This document shows positions 1 through 8,173 of a DNA stretch of 64,000 bases, one piece after another. Both the position numbers and the translations under genes were made by a program. The notes below the pieces were generated by a model. The model saw nothing but the letters and a program-made list of their open reading frames with translations. It did not search any database and was not told where the DNA came from. Source of the DNA: Piscinibacter sp047602365 (GTDB taxonomy: Bacteria > Pseudomonadota > Gammaproteobacteria > Burkholderiales > Burkholderiaceae_C); contig JASGHM010000001.1 in NCBI GenBank assembly GCA_047602365.1, positions 1,178,001 to 1,242,000 on the forward strand, read 5' to 3'. The first letter of the stretch is position 1, and each line of letters starts with the position of its first letter.

Positions 1-177
1 GGCCTTGACCTCCTCGCGTCCGACCGGGAACTCGGCGCGGTTGCGCCAGCGGGTGTCCTCGGTGTAGACCCGCGCACAGACCTCGGGGTCGCGGGTGTTC
101 CAGGCGTCCTCGGCGCCGCGCACCTTGCGGATCGCGGTCTCTTCGGTGAAGGGTGGAACCGGTGCTCGCGTTTCCAT
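1..177 (-). CDS. DUF1348 / NTF2-like (SnoaL-fold) protein, 5' part only
   Basis: The gene runs off the left edge of the window; only the first 59 codons are present, starting at an ATG whose complement is at 175-177. The visible protein has the run PPFTEETAIRKVRGAEDAWN followed by TRDPE and WRNRAEF, which matches the N-terminus of the DUF1348 branch of small NTF2-like proteins. Members are cytosolic alpha+beta cone proteins of about 150 residues with no agreed reaction. It lies downstream of cynS on the same strand with a 118-bp gap that holds an inverted repeat, so it may be a separate unit from the cyanate operon. The family call is fairly safe; the function is unknown. Confidence 0.75.
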   Translation of the reverse strand, partial: METRAPVPPFTEETAIRKVRGAEDAWNTRDPEVCARVYTEDTRWRNRAEFPVGREEVKA

Positions 178-266
178 GCTCGATCTCCCATCAACAGCGC
201 GCCCCGAATCGCCCCCCGCGACGAACTGAACGGCACGCCAGCGGCGTGTCCGTTCCAGCGAGGAGC

Positions 267-300
267 ACTGAGCCGGCGCGCGAAGCGTGTCCGGCTCAGT
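267..300 (-). terminator. Stem-loop at the 3' end of cynS, possible terminator
   Basis: ACTGAGCCGG (267-276) and CCGGCTCAGT (291-300) form a perfect 10-bp inverted repeat with a 14-nt loop. The upstream arm overlaps the cynS stop codon (296-298). No T-tract follows on the minus strand, so this is a stem that may end or stabilise the cyanate transcript rather than a textbook terminator. Confidence 0.4.
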
Positions 301-739
301 AGGTCTTGTAGGGCAGGAACTTGCCCGACATCGTGATCGACACGCGGTCGCCCTTCGGGTCGGGTTCGCGCTGCAGGTCCATCTTGAAGTCGATCGCCGA
401 CATGATGCCGTCGCCGAACTCCTCGTGGATCAGTTCCTTGAAGGTGGTGCCGTAGACGCTGACCAGTTCGTAGAAGCGGTAGATCAGCGGGTCGGTCGGC
501 ACGCTGGTCGGCAGCGAGCCCTTGTAGGGCACCACCATCAGCCACTTCTTCTCGTCGGCGCTCAGGCCGAAGATCTTGCCGACCGCATCGGCCTGCTTCT
601 TGTCCAGCGTCATCTGGCCCAGGCAGGCGGCCGTCACCCACTCCTTGCTCAGGCCGACCTTGGCGGCCACGTCGGCCCACTTGATGCCCTTGGCCACCTT
701 GGTGGCGATGATCTTCTCGGTGACGTCCAGTCGGCTCAT
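296..739 (-). CDS. cynS: Cyanate hydratase (cyanase)
   Basis: Cyanase converts cyanate and bicarbonate to ammonia and CO2 (via carbamate), detoxifying cyanate and releasing nitrogen. The 147-residue protein has the usual length (E. coli 156) and the N-terminal helix-turn-helix-like part followed by the catalytic domain. The catalytic triad of the family is present as Arg88, Glu91 and Ser114, offset by 8 from E. coli Arg96, Glu99, Ser122. Its start overlaps the stop of the upstream ABC ATPase by 4 bp (ATGA type), so it is translated with the importer. No carbonic anhydrase (cynT) is seen nearby, although the reaction consumes bicarbonate. Confidence 0.97.
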   Translation of the reverse strand: MSRLDVTEKIIATKVAKGIKWADVAAKVGLSKEWVTAACLGQMTLDKKQADAVGKIFGLSADEKKWLMVVPYKGSLPTSVPTDPLIYRFYELVSVYGTTFKELIHEEFGDGIMSAIDFKMDLQREPDPKGDRVSITMSGKFLPYKTY

Positions 740-1635
740 GCGATTCTCCTCAGGGTGCTGCCGTTGTGGGGTTGGGGCTGGGGTTCGGGCTGGGGCTCAG
801 GCTCCACGCCCGGGCTGACTTCCGCCGGCTGCGCAGGCGCGCGGCCGTGCGACAGCTCCTTGCTGCGCGCGACCAGGAAGTCGACCAGGTGGTTGCGGAT
901 GCGGTAGTACTGCGGGTCGTGGTGCAGCGTGGCGCGCTGACGGTCGCGCGGCATGGTGTTGCGGACGATCTCCGCCACGCGCGCCTGCGGGCCGTTGCTC
1001 ATCAGCAGGATGCGGTCGGCCAGCAGGATGGCCTCGTCGACGTCGTGCGTGATCATGAACACCGTCTGGTGCGTCTCGGCGCAGATGCGCAGCAGCTCGT
1101 CCTGGATGGTGCCGCGCGTCAGCGCGTCCAGCGCGCCGAAGGGCTCGTCGAGCAGCAGCATGCGCGGCTGGATCGCGAAGGCGCGCGCGATGCCCACACG
1201 CTGCTTCATTCCGCCGGACAGCTGGCTCGGCTTCTTGTCGATCGCCGCGGCCAGGCCGACCATGGCGACGTACTTCTCGACATGTTCGTTCACCTGCGCG
1301 GCGTTCCACAGCGGCCACTTGCTGCGCACCGCGAAGGCGATGTTCTTCCTGACCGTCAGCCAGGGCATCAGCGCATGGCCCTGGAAGACCACGCCGCGCT
1401 CCAGGCTCGGCCCGGCGACCTCGCGCTGGTCCATGAACACATGGCCCTCGCTGGCGCTCTCCAGCCCGGCCAGCACGTTGAGGATGGTCGTCTTGCCGCA
1501 GCCGCTGTGGCCGATGATGCAGACGAACTCGCCCTGGCGGATGCCGAAGTGCACGCTGTCGAAGACGATGCTGTCGCCGTAGCGTTTGCCCAGGCCCTCG
1601 ACCTGCAGGAACGGGCGCTCGGCTTCAGTCGACAT
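736..1635 (-). CDS. Cyanate/nitrate-type ABC transporter ATP-binding protein
   Basis: Cytoplasmic ATPase of a NrtD/SsuB/TauB-type importer, 299 residues. Walker A is GHSGCGKT at residues 42-49, the signature LSGGM at 139-143, and the Walker B aspartate lies before DEP at 163-165. The C-terminal tail is a Pro/Glu/Gln-rich low-complexity run (about residues 275-290) outside the ATPase fold. It overlaps the upstream permease gene by 11 bp and the downstream cynS by 4 bp, so permease, ATPase and cyanase form one unit. Family members carry nitrate, cyanate, bicarbonate, taurine or sulfonates. Cyanate is inferred here from the link to cynS. Confidence 0.9.
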   Translation of the reverse strand: MSTEAERPFLQVEGLGKRYGDSIVFDSVHFGIRQGEFVCIIGHSGCGKTTILNVLAGLESASEGHVFMDQREVAGPSLERGVVFQGHALMPWLTVRKNIAFAVRSKWPLWNAAQVNEHVEKYVAMVGLAAAIDKKPSQLSGGMKQRVGIARAFAIQPRMLLLDEPFGALDALTRGTIQDELLRICAETHQTVFMITHDVDEAILLADRILLMSNGPQARVAEIVRNTMPRDRQRATLHHDPQYYRIRNHLVDFLVARSKELSHGRAPAQPAEVSPGVEPEPQPEPQPQPHNGSTLRRIA

Positions 1636-2515
1636 AGGTCACCGCCTTCTGCGCCTTCGCGAACACCAGGTCGAGCAGCATGCCGACCACGCCGATGACC
1701 AGGATCGCGAAGATCACGTTGGGCAGCGACAGGTTGTTCCACTCGTTCCAGACGAAGTAGCCGATGCCGGTGCCGCCGACCAGCATCTCGGCGGCGACGA
1801 TCACCAGCCAGGCGATGCCCATGCTGATGCGCATGCCGGTGAGGATGGTCGGCGCCGCGGCGGGCAGGATGACCTCGAAGGCGCGGCGCAGCGCCGAGAC
1901 CTCCAGCGTCTTCGCGACGTTGAGCCACTCGCGCCGCACGCTGGCCACGCCGAAGGCGGTGTTGATCAGCATCGGCCAGACCGAGCAGATGAAGATCACG
2001 AAGATGCCGCTGATCGAGCTGTCCTTGATCGTGTACAGCGCCAGCGGCATCCAGGCCAGCGGCGAGATGGGTTTCAGCACCTGGATGAACGGGTCGAGCG
2101 CGCGGTACAGCAGCGGGCTCATTCCGATCACGAAGCCGAGCGGGATCGCCAGCAGGGCCGCCAGCAGGTAGCCCAGGCCGACGCGGCCCAGCGAGTAGGC
2201 CAGTTGCAGGCCGATGCCCTTGTCGTTGGGGCCGTTGTCGTAGAACGGGCGGGCCAGGTTCCTGCCCATCACCTCGGCCATCTGGGCCAGCGTCGGGAAG
2301 CCCGACTTGGCCGGCGCCGCGGCCGGTGCGGCCAGCGTCGCCGGGTCCTTGCCCATCAGCTTGGCGTACTCGATCTGTTCGGGCGTGAGCGCCACGGTCG
2401 GTGCGGCGGCCGGCGCCGACGAGAGCGTCGCCACGTGCCAGATCGCCAGCACGACCAGCAGGATCAGCGCCGACAGCGCTGCGGCCCGGAAGCCCAGGCT
2501 GCGCATGAAGCCCAT
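1625..2515 (-). CDS. Cyanate/nitrate-type ABC transporter permease (NrtB/CmpB-like)
   Basis: Inner-membrane subunit of the importer, 296 residues. An N-terminal transmembrane helix (about residues 10-30) precedes a roughly 60-residue periplasmic stretch rich in Ala/Pro, then a core of about five further helices. The cytoplasmic EAA-like coupling loop is visible as EVILPAAAPTILTGMRI. It starts 13 bp after the binding-protein gene and overlaps the ATPase gene, consistent with a single transcript. The substrate is inferred from cynS, not from the sequence. Confidence 0.9.
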   Translation of the reverse strand: MGFMRSLGFRAAALSALILLVVLAIWHVATLSSAPAAAPTVALTPEQIEYAKLMGKDPATLAAPAAAPAKSGFPTLAQMAEVMGRNLARPFYDNGPNDKGIGLQLAYSLGRVGLGYLLAALLAIPLGFVIGMSPLLYRALDPFIQVLKPISPLAWMPLALYTIKDSSISGIFVIFICSVWPMLINTAFGVASVRREWLNVAKTLEVSALRRAFEVILPAAAPTILTGMRISMGIAWLVIVAAEMLVGGTGIGYFVWNEWNNLSLPNVIFAILVIGVVGMLLDLVFAKAQKAVTYVD

Positions 2516-2528
2516 GGGGTGCTCCCGC

Positions 2529-3920
2529 TCAGCTGCGCTTGATCGCGAAGCTGCCGGCGTAGGCCTCGGCCTTCTCCGGATCGAACAGCTTGCCCATCAC
2601 GCTGAACTTCGGGTACGCGCCGTCGGGCACCTTCATGTCCAGCGACTTCATGACCTTCTTCGCGTCGGTCAGCAGGAACACCTTCTCGGCGATCTGCTTG
2701 TAGTTCACCTCGCCCTTCAGGTAGCCCCAGCGCTTCATCTGCGTGAGCATCCACACCGCCATGCTCTGCCACGGCATCGGGTCGAAGTCGGCGCGGTCGG
2801 GCACGTTCTTCACCTGGCCCAGGCCGTCGGCGAACTTGCCGGTCAGCACCTGCGCGATCACCGTCTCCGGCTGGTTCAGGTATTGCTGCGGCGCGATCAC
2901 CTTGGCGATCAGCTCGCGGTTCTTCGCCTCGCGCGCCATCGCCGCCGAGGTCAGCACCGCGCGGTACAGCGCCGCGAAGGTGTTGGGGTTCTTCTGGATG
3001 AACTCGGTGCTGGTGCCGAAGGCGCAGCAGGGGTGGCCGTTCCACAGCTCCTTGGTGAGCAGGTGGATGAAGCCGACCTCCTCGAACACCGCACGCTGGT
3101 TGAAGGGGTCGGGGCCGAGGAAGCCGTCGATGTTGCCGGCGCGCAGGTTGGCCACCATCTCGGGCGGCGGCACGACACGGATCTGGATGTCGCGGTCCGG
3201 GTCCAGCCCCGCTTCGGCCACGTAGTAGCGCAGCAGGAAGTTGTGCATCGAGTACTCGAAGGGCACGGCGAACTTGAAGCCCTTCCAGTCCTTCGGGTCG
3301 CGCTTGTCCTTGTGCTTGACCGCCAGCGTGATCGCCTGGCCGTTGGTGTTCTGGATGGTTGCCACGTTCATCGGCGTCGCGGTGGCGCCCAGGCCCAGCG
3401 AGATGGCCAGCGGCATCGGCGACAGGAAGTGCGTGGCGTCGTACTCCTTGTTGAGCATCTTGTCGCGGATCAGCGCCCAGCCGGCGGTCTTCACCACCTC
3501 GACGTTCAGGCCCTGCTTCGAATAGAAGCCCAGCGGGTGCGCCATGATCAGCGGCGTCGCGCAGGTGATCGGGATGAAGCCGATCTTCAGGTCCTTCTTC
3601 TCGAGCGCGCCCGACTTCTCCTGTGCCATCGCCTGCAGGCTGGCCACCGGCAGCACGCTGGCGATGGCGGCCATCGCCGAGCGGCGGCCGACCGCACGCA
3701 GGAACTGGCGGCGCAGCGCGTCCTGCGGGAACAGCGCCTTGACCAGCGAGGCTTCGACGAACTGATTCGAGTACTGCTCGAAGGCGGCGGTCTCGCTGCG
3801 CGCACGCAGCGTGGCCACGGCATCGGCCGCGGCATGTTCGTCCTCGCTGCGGTGCCGGCCGCAGCGGCAACCCATCATCAGGGGGCGGTCGGCGTCGTAG
3901 GGATCGAAGTGCTCGCTCAT
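2529..3920 (-). CDS. CmpA/NrtA-family periplasmic binding protein, Tat-type export signal
   Basis: Binding protein of the cyanate-linked importer, 463 residues. The mature part begins near residue 100 (KKDLKIGFIPITCATPLI) and has the two-lobe NMT1/CmpA fold typical of nitrate, bicarbonate and cyanate receptors. The signal is unusual: a hydrophilic N-terminal region of about 65 residues with a Cys/His cluster (CRCGRHRSEDEH, from residue 18) comes before a twin-arginine-like RRQFLRAVGRR and a hydrophobic stretch ending ASLQAMAQ. Tat export would allow folding or cofactor loading before export. It is the first gene of the operon, 41 bp behind a predicted sigma-54 promoter start. Confidence 0.9.
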   Translation of the reverse strand: MSEHFDPYDADRPLMMGCRCGRHRSEDEHAAADAVATLRARSETAAFEQYSNQFVEASLVKALFPQDALRRQFLRAVGRRSAMAAIASVLPVASLQAMAQEKSGALEKKDLKIGFIPITCATPLIMAHPLGFYSKQGLNVEVVKTAGWALIRDKMLNKEYDATHFLSPMPLAISLGLGATATPMNVATIQNTNGQAITLAVKHKDKRDPKDWKGFKFAVPFEYSMHNFLLRYYVAEAGLDPDRDIQIRVVPPPEMVANLRAGNIDGFLGPDPFNQRAVFEEVGFIHLLTKELWNGHPCCAFGTSTEFIQKNPNTFAALYRAVLTSAAMAREAKNRELIAKVIAPQQYLNQPETVIAQVLTGKFADGLGQVKNVPDRADFDPMPWQSMAVWMLTQMKRWGYLKGEVNYKQIAEKVFLLTDAKKVMKSLDMKVPDGAYPKFSVMGKLFDPEKAEAYAGSFAIKRS

Positions 3921-3972
3921 GGTGCAGCCTCTCGTCTTGGCATTGGGGGAATGCTAGGAACGAGAGGCCCAC

Positions 3973-3988
3973 CGCAACATCGGGGCCA
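3973..3988 (-). promoter_or_regulatory. Candidate sigma-54 (-24/-12) promoter of the cyanate operon
   Basis: On the minus strand the sequence reads TGGCCCCGATGTTGCG. Compared with the RpoN consensus TGGCACG-N4-TTGCW it keeps TGGC, a C, and TTGC, with the required 10 bases between GG and GC. The predicted start is near 3961, giving a leader of about 40 nt before the ATG at 3920. RpoN control fits a nitrogen-scavenging operon; no experiment supports it here. Confidence 0.55.
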
Positions 3989-3996
3989 GCGGGATT

Positions 3997-4022
3997 CGCC
4001 TGTAGGGCCAGCCCTACAGGCG
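3997..4022. promoter_or_regulatory. Perfect 12-bp palindrome upstream of the cyanate operon
   Basis: CGCCTGTAGGGC (3997-4008), two bases, then its exact reverse complement GCCCTACAGGCG (4011-4022). It sits 8 bp behind the candidate -24 box of the cyanate operon and 14 bp after the stop of the subtilase gene. It could be an activator or repressor site, or the terminator stem of the subtilase transcript. The 2-nt loop and the lack of a T-tract favour a protein-binding site. Confidence 0.5.
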
Positions 4023-4036
4023 AGGGTCGCGACGGA

Positions 4037-6232
4037 TCACTTCATCAGCGTGAACAGCACGGCATGGCCGACCTGGCTGCCGCCTTCGCTCAGCACCAGC
4101 CGGCCCTGCTGGTGACCGGTGGCGCCGACGGCGGCCTGCATGGTCACGCTGACGGTGGCCGACGCACCCGCGTCGAGCGCGATCGCCGACGGGCTGACGC
4201 TGTAGCTCACGCCGCCCGGCTGCGCGGCGACCGACAGCACGAAGCTCTTCGCCACGCCGCTGAGGTTGGTGACGGTCAGGCTCTGCGTGCGGCTCTGCCC
4301 GCTGCCCGAGGGCACGGCACCGAAGGACAGGCTGACCGGATCGAGCGACACCGTCGCGCCGGTCGCGGCCAGCAGGTTCTCCAGCCCGCTGCCGACGATG
4401 TTGGCGTCGGCCACCGGATTCGCCTGCGCGAAGTCCTTCAGCACGCCGCGTGTCGCGGTGTTGACGACGGCCGAGCGCACGTCGGCGGCCGACCAGTCCG
4501 GATGCTGCTGGCGCAGCACCGCGGCCGAGCCGGCCAGGTGCGGTGCGGCCATCGAGGTGCCGCTGAGGAAGGCGAAGCAGGGCGCACCGCCGCACAGGTA
4601 GGTCGGGATCGACGACAGCACGTTGACCCCCGGCGCCACGACATCGGGCTTGACGCGGAAGTCCACGTCGGTCGGCCCCTGGCTGCTGAAGCCGGCCATG
4701 ATGTTGGCGTTGGCCGACAGCACGTAGGTCAGCGTGCTGGCGATGGTGGTCGACACGCCGCCCAGCCCGCGCAGCAGCTGCCCGTCGCCCAGGCCGACCA
4801 TGTAGGCCGGCACGGTCGGCTGGTTGGCGGTGCCGTCGCTGCCCATCGCGGTGGGGTCGCCGGCCACGTTGTTGGCCACCAGCACCGCGATCGCGCCCGC
4901 GCCCTGCGCGTTGCGGATCTTGGTCGAGAACGAGCAGGTGCCGCGCGAGACCAGCGCGATCGCGCCGCTCAGCGAGCCGCCCGGCAGCGCCGCGCAGGCG
5001 TTGTTCAGGCCGTTCACCGTGCCTGCCACCACCGCCAGCGGCGCCGTGAGGTTGCTGGTGACGAGCGCGAAGTCGCCGCTGGCCGCGCCGACGCTGGCGC
5101 TGCCGGCCGTGACCGGCGCGCCGATGTAATGCGGCACGGTCGAGGCGCCGGCCGTCAGCCCGCGCGCGGCCATGCCGGGCGAACCGACGGTGAAGTAGCC
5201 CGGGCCGTCGTTGCCGTTGGAGATGCTCACCACCATGTTGGCGCGGTCGAGGTTGTCGACCGCCACGGTCAGCAGGTCCTGGATGCCATGGCTGCCGCCG
5301 CCCAGGCTCATGTTGGCGACGTCCATGCCATCGGCATAGGCGGCCTCGAGCGCGTTCAGGATGTCTTCCGAGCGGGCGTTGTCGACGGTGCCCGGGAACA
5401 CGTTGTAGTTGCCCAGCAGCGCGCGCGGCGCCACGCCGGACATCGCATAGGGAATGGTCACGCCGCTGACGCTGGCCGGCGTCTGGTAGTTGCAGGCCAC
5501 GGTGCCGGCGACGTGCGTGCCGTGTTCACCCACCGCCTTGGCGTCGAAGCCGTTCTGGTTGAGCTTGTTGTTGAAGACGCGCGCGGCGATCACCTTGTTG
5601 TTGGTGTACTTCTTGTCGCCGAGCTGCGTCTGCGCCGGGTAGCCGGTGTCGGCAAAGCAGGGATGCGTCGCGTCGACGCCGGAGTCGACGATCGCCACCT
5701 TCACGCCGGCACCCGCACCAGCCGCACCGCCGGCCTGCGCCCAGGCCTGCTCGGCATTGATCAGCGCCAGGTCGGGGTCGGCCGCGGCGGGGTAGTACAG
5801 CCCTTCGTACTGCGCCGAACGCACCATCGAGGTCGCCGAGACCTGCGCGAGCGTGGCGCCGTTGAGCTTGACCGCGACCGCATTCAGCGAGATGTCGAAC
5901 TCGCCGGTGACGCTGGCCTGCGGCGCGTTGCTGCGCAGCCAGGCCTTGTAGTCGTTGCGTGCCTTGGACAGCAGCGCGCGGTAGGACTTCACCGTGGTGC
6001 TGGAGAAGTCGATCTTCTTGCCCTTGGCAGGCTTGGTGCGTGCGTAGGTCGACAGCGGTTCGGCCGCCAGCTGCACGATGGCGTAGCCGGCGTCCTGCGA
6101 CGCGCGCGCGCCGCTGGTGTCGCTGTCGGGCGCGGCCAGCGCAGGGGCGCCAGCCAGCGCCGCAGCGAGCGCGACCGCGCTCAGGGACAGGAGAGAACAG
6201 GGGCGATGACTGCTCGACACAGGTCGGTTCAT
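4037..6232 (-). CDS. Secreted subtilisin-like S8 peptidase with PA insert
   Basis: Extracellular serine peptidase of 731 residues with a Sec signal peptide (ends near ALA-APDS, about residue 34). An inhibitor-I9-like propeptide follows (to about residue 155), then the S8 domain: Asp in VAIVDSGVDATHP, His in GEHGTHVAGT, Ser in SGTSMAAPHLAG. A protease-associated (PA) domain is inserted between His and Ser (around NACAALPGGSLSGAIALVSR). The last ~110 residues look like an Fn3/beta-sandwich (LSFGAVPSGS onward). No sorting tail is seen. A ribosome site (GAAGGAA) precedes the ATG. The gene stands alone and probably serves protein scavenging; the substrate is unknown. Confidence 0.93.
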   Translation of the reverse strand: MNRPVSSSHRPCSLLSLSAVALAAALAGAPALAAPDSDTSGARASQDAGYAIVQLAAEPLSTYARTKPAKGKKIDFSSTTVKSYRALLSKARNDYKAWLRSNAPQASVTGEFDISLNAVAVKLNGATLAQVSATSMVRSAQYEGLYYPAAADPDLALINAEQAWAQAGGAAGAGAGVKVAIVDSGVDATHPCFADTGYPAQTQLGDKKYTNNKVIAARVFNNKLNQNGFDAKAVGEHGTHVAGTVACNYQTPASVSGVTIPYAMSGVAPRALLGNYNVFPGTVDNARSEDILNALEAAYADGMDVANMSLGGGSHGIQDLLTVAVDNLDRANMVVSISNGNDGPGYFTVGSPGMAARGLTAGASTVPHYIGAPVTAGSASVGAASGDFALVTSNLTAPLAVVAGTVNGLNNACAALPGGSLSGAIALVSRGTCSFSTKIRNAQGAGAIAVLVANNVAGDPTAMGSDGTANQPTVPAYMVGLGDGQLLRGLGGVSTTIASTLTYVLSANANIMAGFSSQGPTDVDFRVKPDVVAPGVNVLSSIPTYLCGGAPCFAFLSGTSMAAPHLAGSAAVLRQQHPDWSAADVRSAVVNTATRGVLKDFAQANPVADANIVGSGLENLLAATGATVSLDPVSLSFGAVPSGSGQSRTQSLTVTNLSGVAKSFVLSVAAQPGGVSYSVSPSAIALDAGASATVSVTMQAAVGATGHQQGRLVLSEGGSQVGHAVLFTLMK

Positions 6233-6351
6233 GACGTTCCTTCGATGGCAGAGGGAGATGCCGCGGTCGGCGGCGGTCGAAGGGTCAGTATGGTCGATTC
6301 GCCCATTTGTTCACAGAGGGTACGCCCCCTTGAACACCCCCGGGACGCGGG

Positions 6352-6993
6352 TCAGGGCTGCAGCAGTTCCTGGCGCACCGCGTAGAGGGCGAGCTCGACG
6401 TCGTTGCGCACGCCGGTCTTCTCCAGGATGCGCGCCCGGTACGTGCTCACGGTGTTGGGCGCCAGCACCAGCTGCTCGGCGATCTCGCCGACGCTGCGGC
6501 CCTCGGCCAGCAGGCGGAACACCTGGTACTCGCGGTGCGACAGGCGCTCGTGCAGCGGCGCGTCGCCCTCGCGGCCGGCGCCGATGGCGCCGGCGAGCTG
6601 CTCGGCGACATGCGGCGTGATGAACAGCCGCCCGGCGGCGACACGGCGGATCGCCTCGCCCATCTGCTCGGAGTCGGCACTCTTGTTCAGGTAGCCGGCC
6701 GCGCCGAGCTTGAGGCTGCGCACCGCGTACTGGCGGTCCGGGTAGGTGGACAGCATCAGCACCGGCAGCTTGGGGAACTCGGCGCGCAGCTGCTTGAGCA
6801 CGTCCAGCCCGTCGCGCTGCGGCATCGCGATGTCGAGCAGCACGACGTCGACGCCGCCCTCGCGCACACGCGCGATCGCTTCCGGCCCGTTGGCCGCTTC
6901 GCCGGCCAGCGCGAGGTCGGCAGCGTCGGCCAGGATCTGCTTGATGCCCTGGCGCACGATCTGGTGGTCATCGCAGACCAGCACCCTGATCAT
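6352..6993 (-). CDS. NarL/FixJ-type two-component response regulator
   Basis: A 213-residue cytoplasmic regulator. The receiver domain (about 1-120) has the acidic pair DD at 8-9, the phospho-acceptor Asp54 in VVLLDIAMP, and a conserved Lys in YLNKSAD. A LuxR-type helix-turn-helix follows (LSHREYQVFRLLAEGRSVGE, then NTVSTYRARILEKTGV). The ATG overlaps the stop of the kinase gene upstream (ATGA, 6990-6993), so the two are a cognate pair. A larger open frame extends upstream, but the family N-terminus MIRVLVCDDH fixes the start. Targets are unknown. Confidence 0.93.
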   Translation of the reverse strand: MIRVLVCDDHQIVRQGIKQILADAADLALAGEAANGPEAIARVREGGVDVVLLDIAMPQRDGLDVLKQLRAEFPKLPVLMLSTYPDRQYAVRSLKLGAAGYLNKSADSEQMGEAIRRVAAGRLFITPHVAEQLAGAIGAGREGDAPLHERLSHREYQVFRLLAEGRSVGEIAEQLVLAPNTVSTYRARILEKTGVRNDVELALYAVRQELLQP

Positions 6994-8090
6994 CCGGCCG
7001 CCTCCGGCAGCGGCATCACCAGCCGCACCCGCGTGCCCAGCCCGGGCGCGCTGTCGATCGCCAGCGCGCCGCCGAACTGTGCGGCGCGTTCGCGCATGCC
7101 CATCACGCCGTAGCTGCGCGGATCGTCCAGCGCCTGCGCCGCTGCGCCGACGCCGTCGTCGCGCACGTCGAGGTAGAGCATCGGCTGGGGTGGATCGTCC
7201 ACCGCGATGCGGATCTGCACCCGTTGCGCCCGCGCGTGGCGGGCGATGTTGGACAGCAGCTCCTGGAAGATGCGGAACACTGCGATCGCCAGCGCCCCGT
7301 CGGGCGGCGGCACGCCGGCGGCGACGTGCAGCTGCAGGTCGCTGTCCAGTTCGCTGGCGTCGATGAACTCCTGCGCCTGCCACTCCAGCGCCGCCCACAG
7401 GCCCTGGTGGTCGAGGATGCTGGGGCGCAGGTCGGTGATGATGCGGCCGACCTTGTCGACCGCGGTGTCGATCAGCCGGCCCATGCCCTGGCACTTGGCG
7501 CCCAGTTCCGCGCGGTCGGCGACACGCTTGTCCAGCCAGTGCACGTCCATCTTCAGCGCCACCAGCAGCGAGCCCAGCTCGTCGTGGATCTCGCGTGCGA
7601 TGCGCGTGCGCTCGGCCTCGCGCACCGACTCCTGGTGGCGCGCCAGCTCGCGCACGCGCGACAGCTCCTGCGCGCGCCGGCGCTCGCTGATGTCGACGAA
7701 GGTGACTACCGCGCCCTGGACCGCGCCGTGCTCGACGATCGGGTGGCTGGAGTACTCGGCGTAGAACGAGCTCCCGTCGGCGCGCCACAGCACTTCGTCG
7801 TCGATGCGGCAGGGCAGACCGCGGCGGAAGGCGTTGAAGATCGGGCAGTCGCACTCCGGGTAGTGGCGGCCGTCGGCATGCGTGTGGTGGATCAGCTCGT
7901 GCATGTTGCGGCCGATGATGCGTTCGGCCGGCCAGCCGAGCTGCTTCGCCGCGCTGCGGTTGACGAACATGCAGCGCCCGGCCATGTCGATGCCGAAGAT
8001 GCCCTCGCCGGTCGATTCGAGCAGCAGCGCGAGGCGGTCGCGCCAGACGTCGGCGACCCGGCCCTGCTCGACGGTGGCGGTACTGGACAT
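6990..8090 (-). CDS. PAS-domain sensor histidine kinase, HisKA_3 (NarX/DegS) type
   Basis: A soluble 366-residue kinase without transmembrane helices. A PAS domain (about residues 20-140) is followed by a HisKA_3 dimerisation region with the phospho-accepting histidine in REIHDELGSLL (His169) and a C-terminal ATPase domain (FQELLSNIARHA; DDGVG; GVMGMRERA). The PAS domain carries a His/Cys-rich stretch, HHTHADGRHYPECDC (about residues 68-82), that could bind metal or sense redox state. I chose the ATG complementary to 8088-8090; an alternative ATG nine codons upstream has a poorer context. Paired with the overlapping regulator gene; the signal is unknown. Confidence 0.9.
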   Translation of the reverse strand: MSSTATVEQGRVADVWRDRLALLLESTGEGIFGIDMAGRCMFVNRSAAKQLGWPAERIIGRNMHELIHHTHADGRHYPECDCPIFNAFRRGLPCRIDDEVLWRADGSSFYAEYSSHPIVEHGAVQGAVVTFVDISERRRAQELSRVRELARHQESVREAERTRIAREIHDELGSLLVALKMDVHWLDKRVADRAELGAKCQGMGRLIDTAVDKVGRIITDLRPSILDHQGLWAALEWQAQEFIDASELDSDLQLHVAAGVPPPDGALAIAVFRIFQELLSNIARHARAQRVQIRIAVDDPPQPMLYLDVRDDGVGAAAQALDDPRSYGVMGMRERAAQFGGALAIDSAPGLGTRVRLVMPLPEAAG

Positions 8091-8173
8091 GGTGCCCCGG
8101 CAGGGTGCAATCGGCATGCCCGCGGCCGCGCACCAAGCTGGCGCCGGCCGCCGCTGCGGCGCACCGCCGCGGA

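Noticed and set aside
296..3920. Nitrate assimilation instead of cyanate as the role of the first operon
   Set aside because: The importer family fits both, but the only enzyme gene is an intact cyanase and no nitrate or nitrite reductase is nearby.
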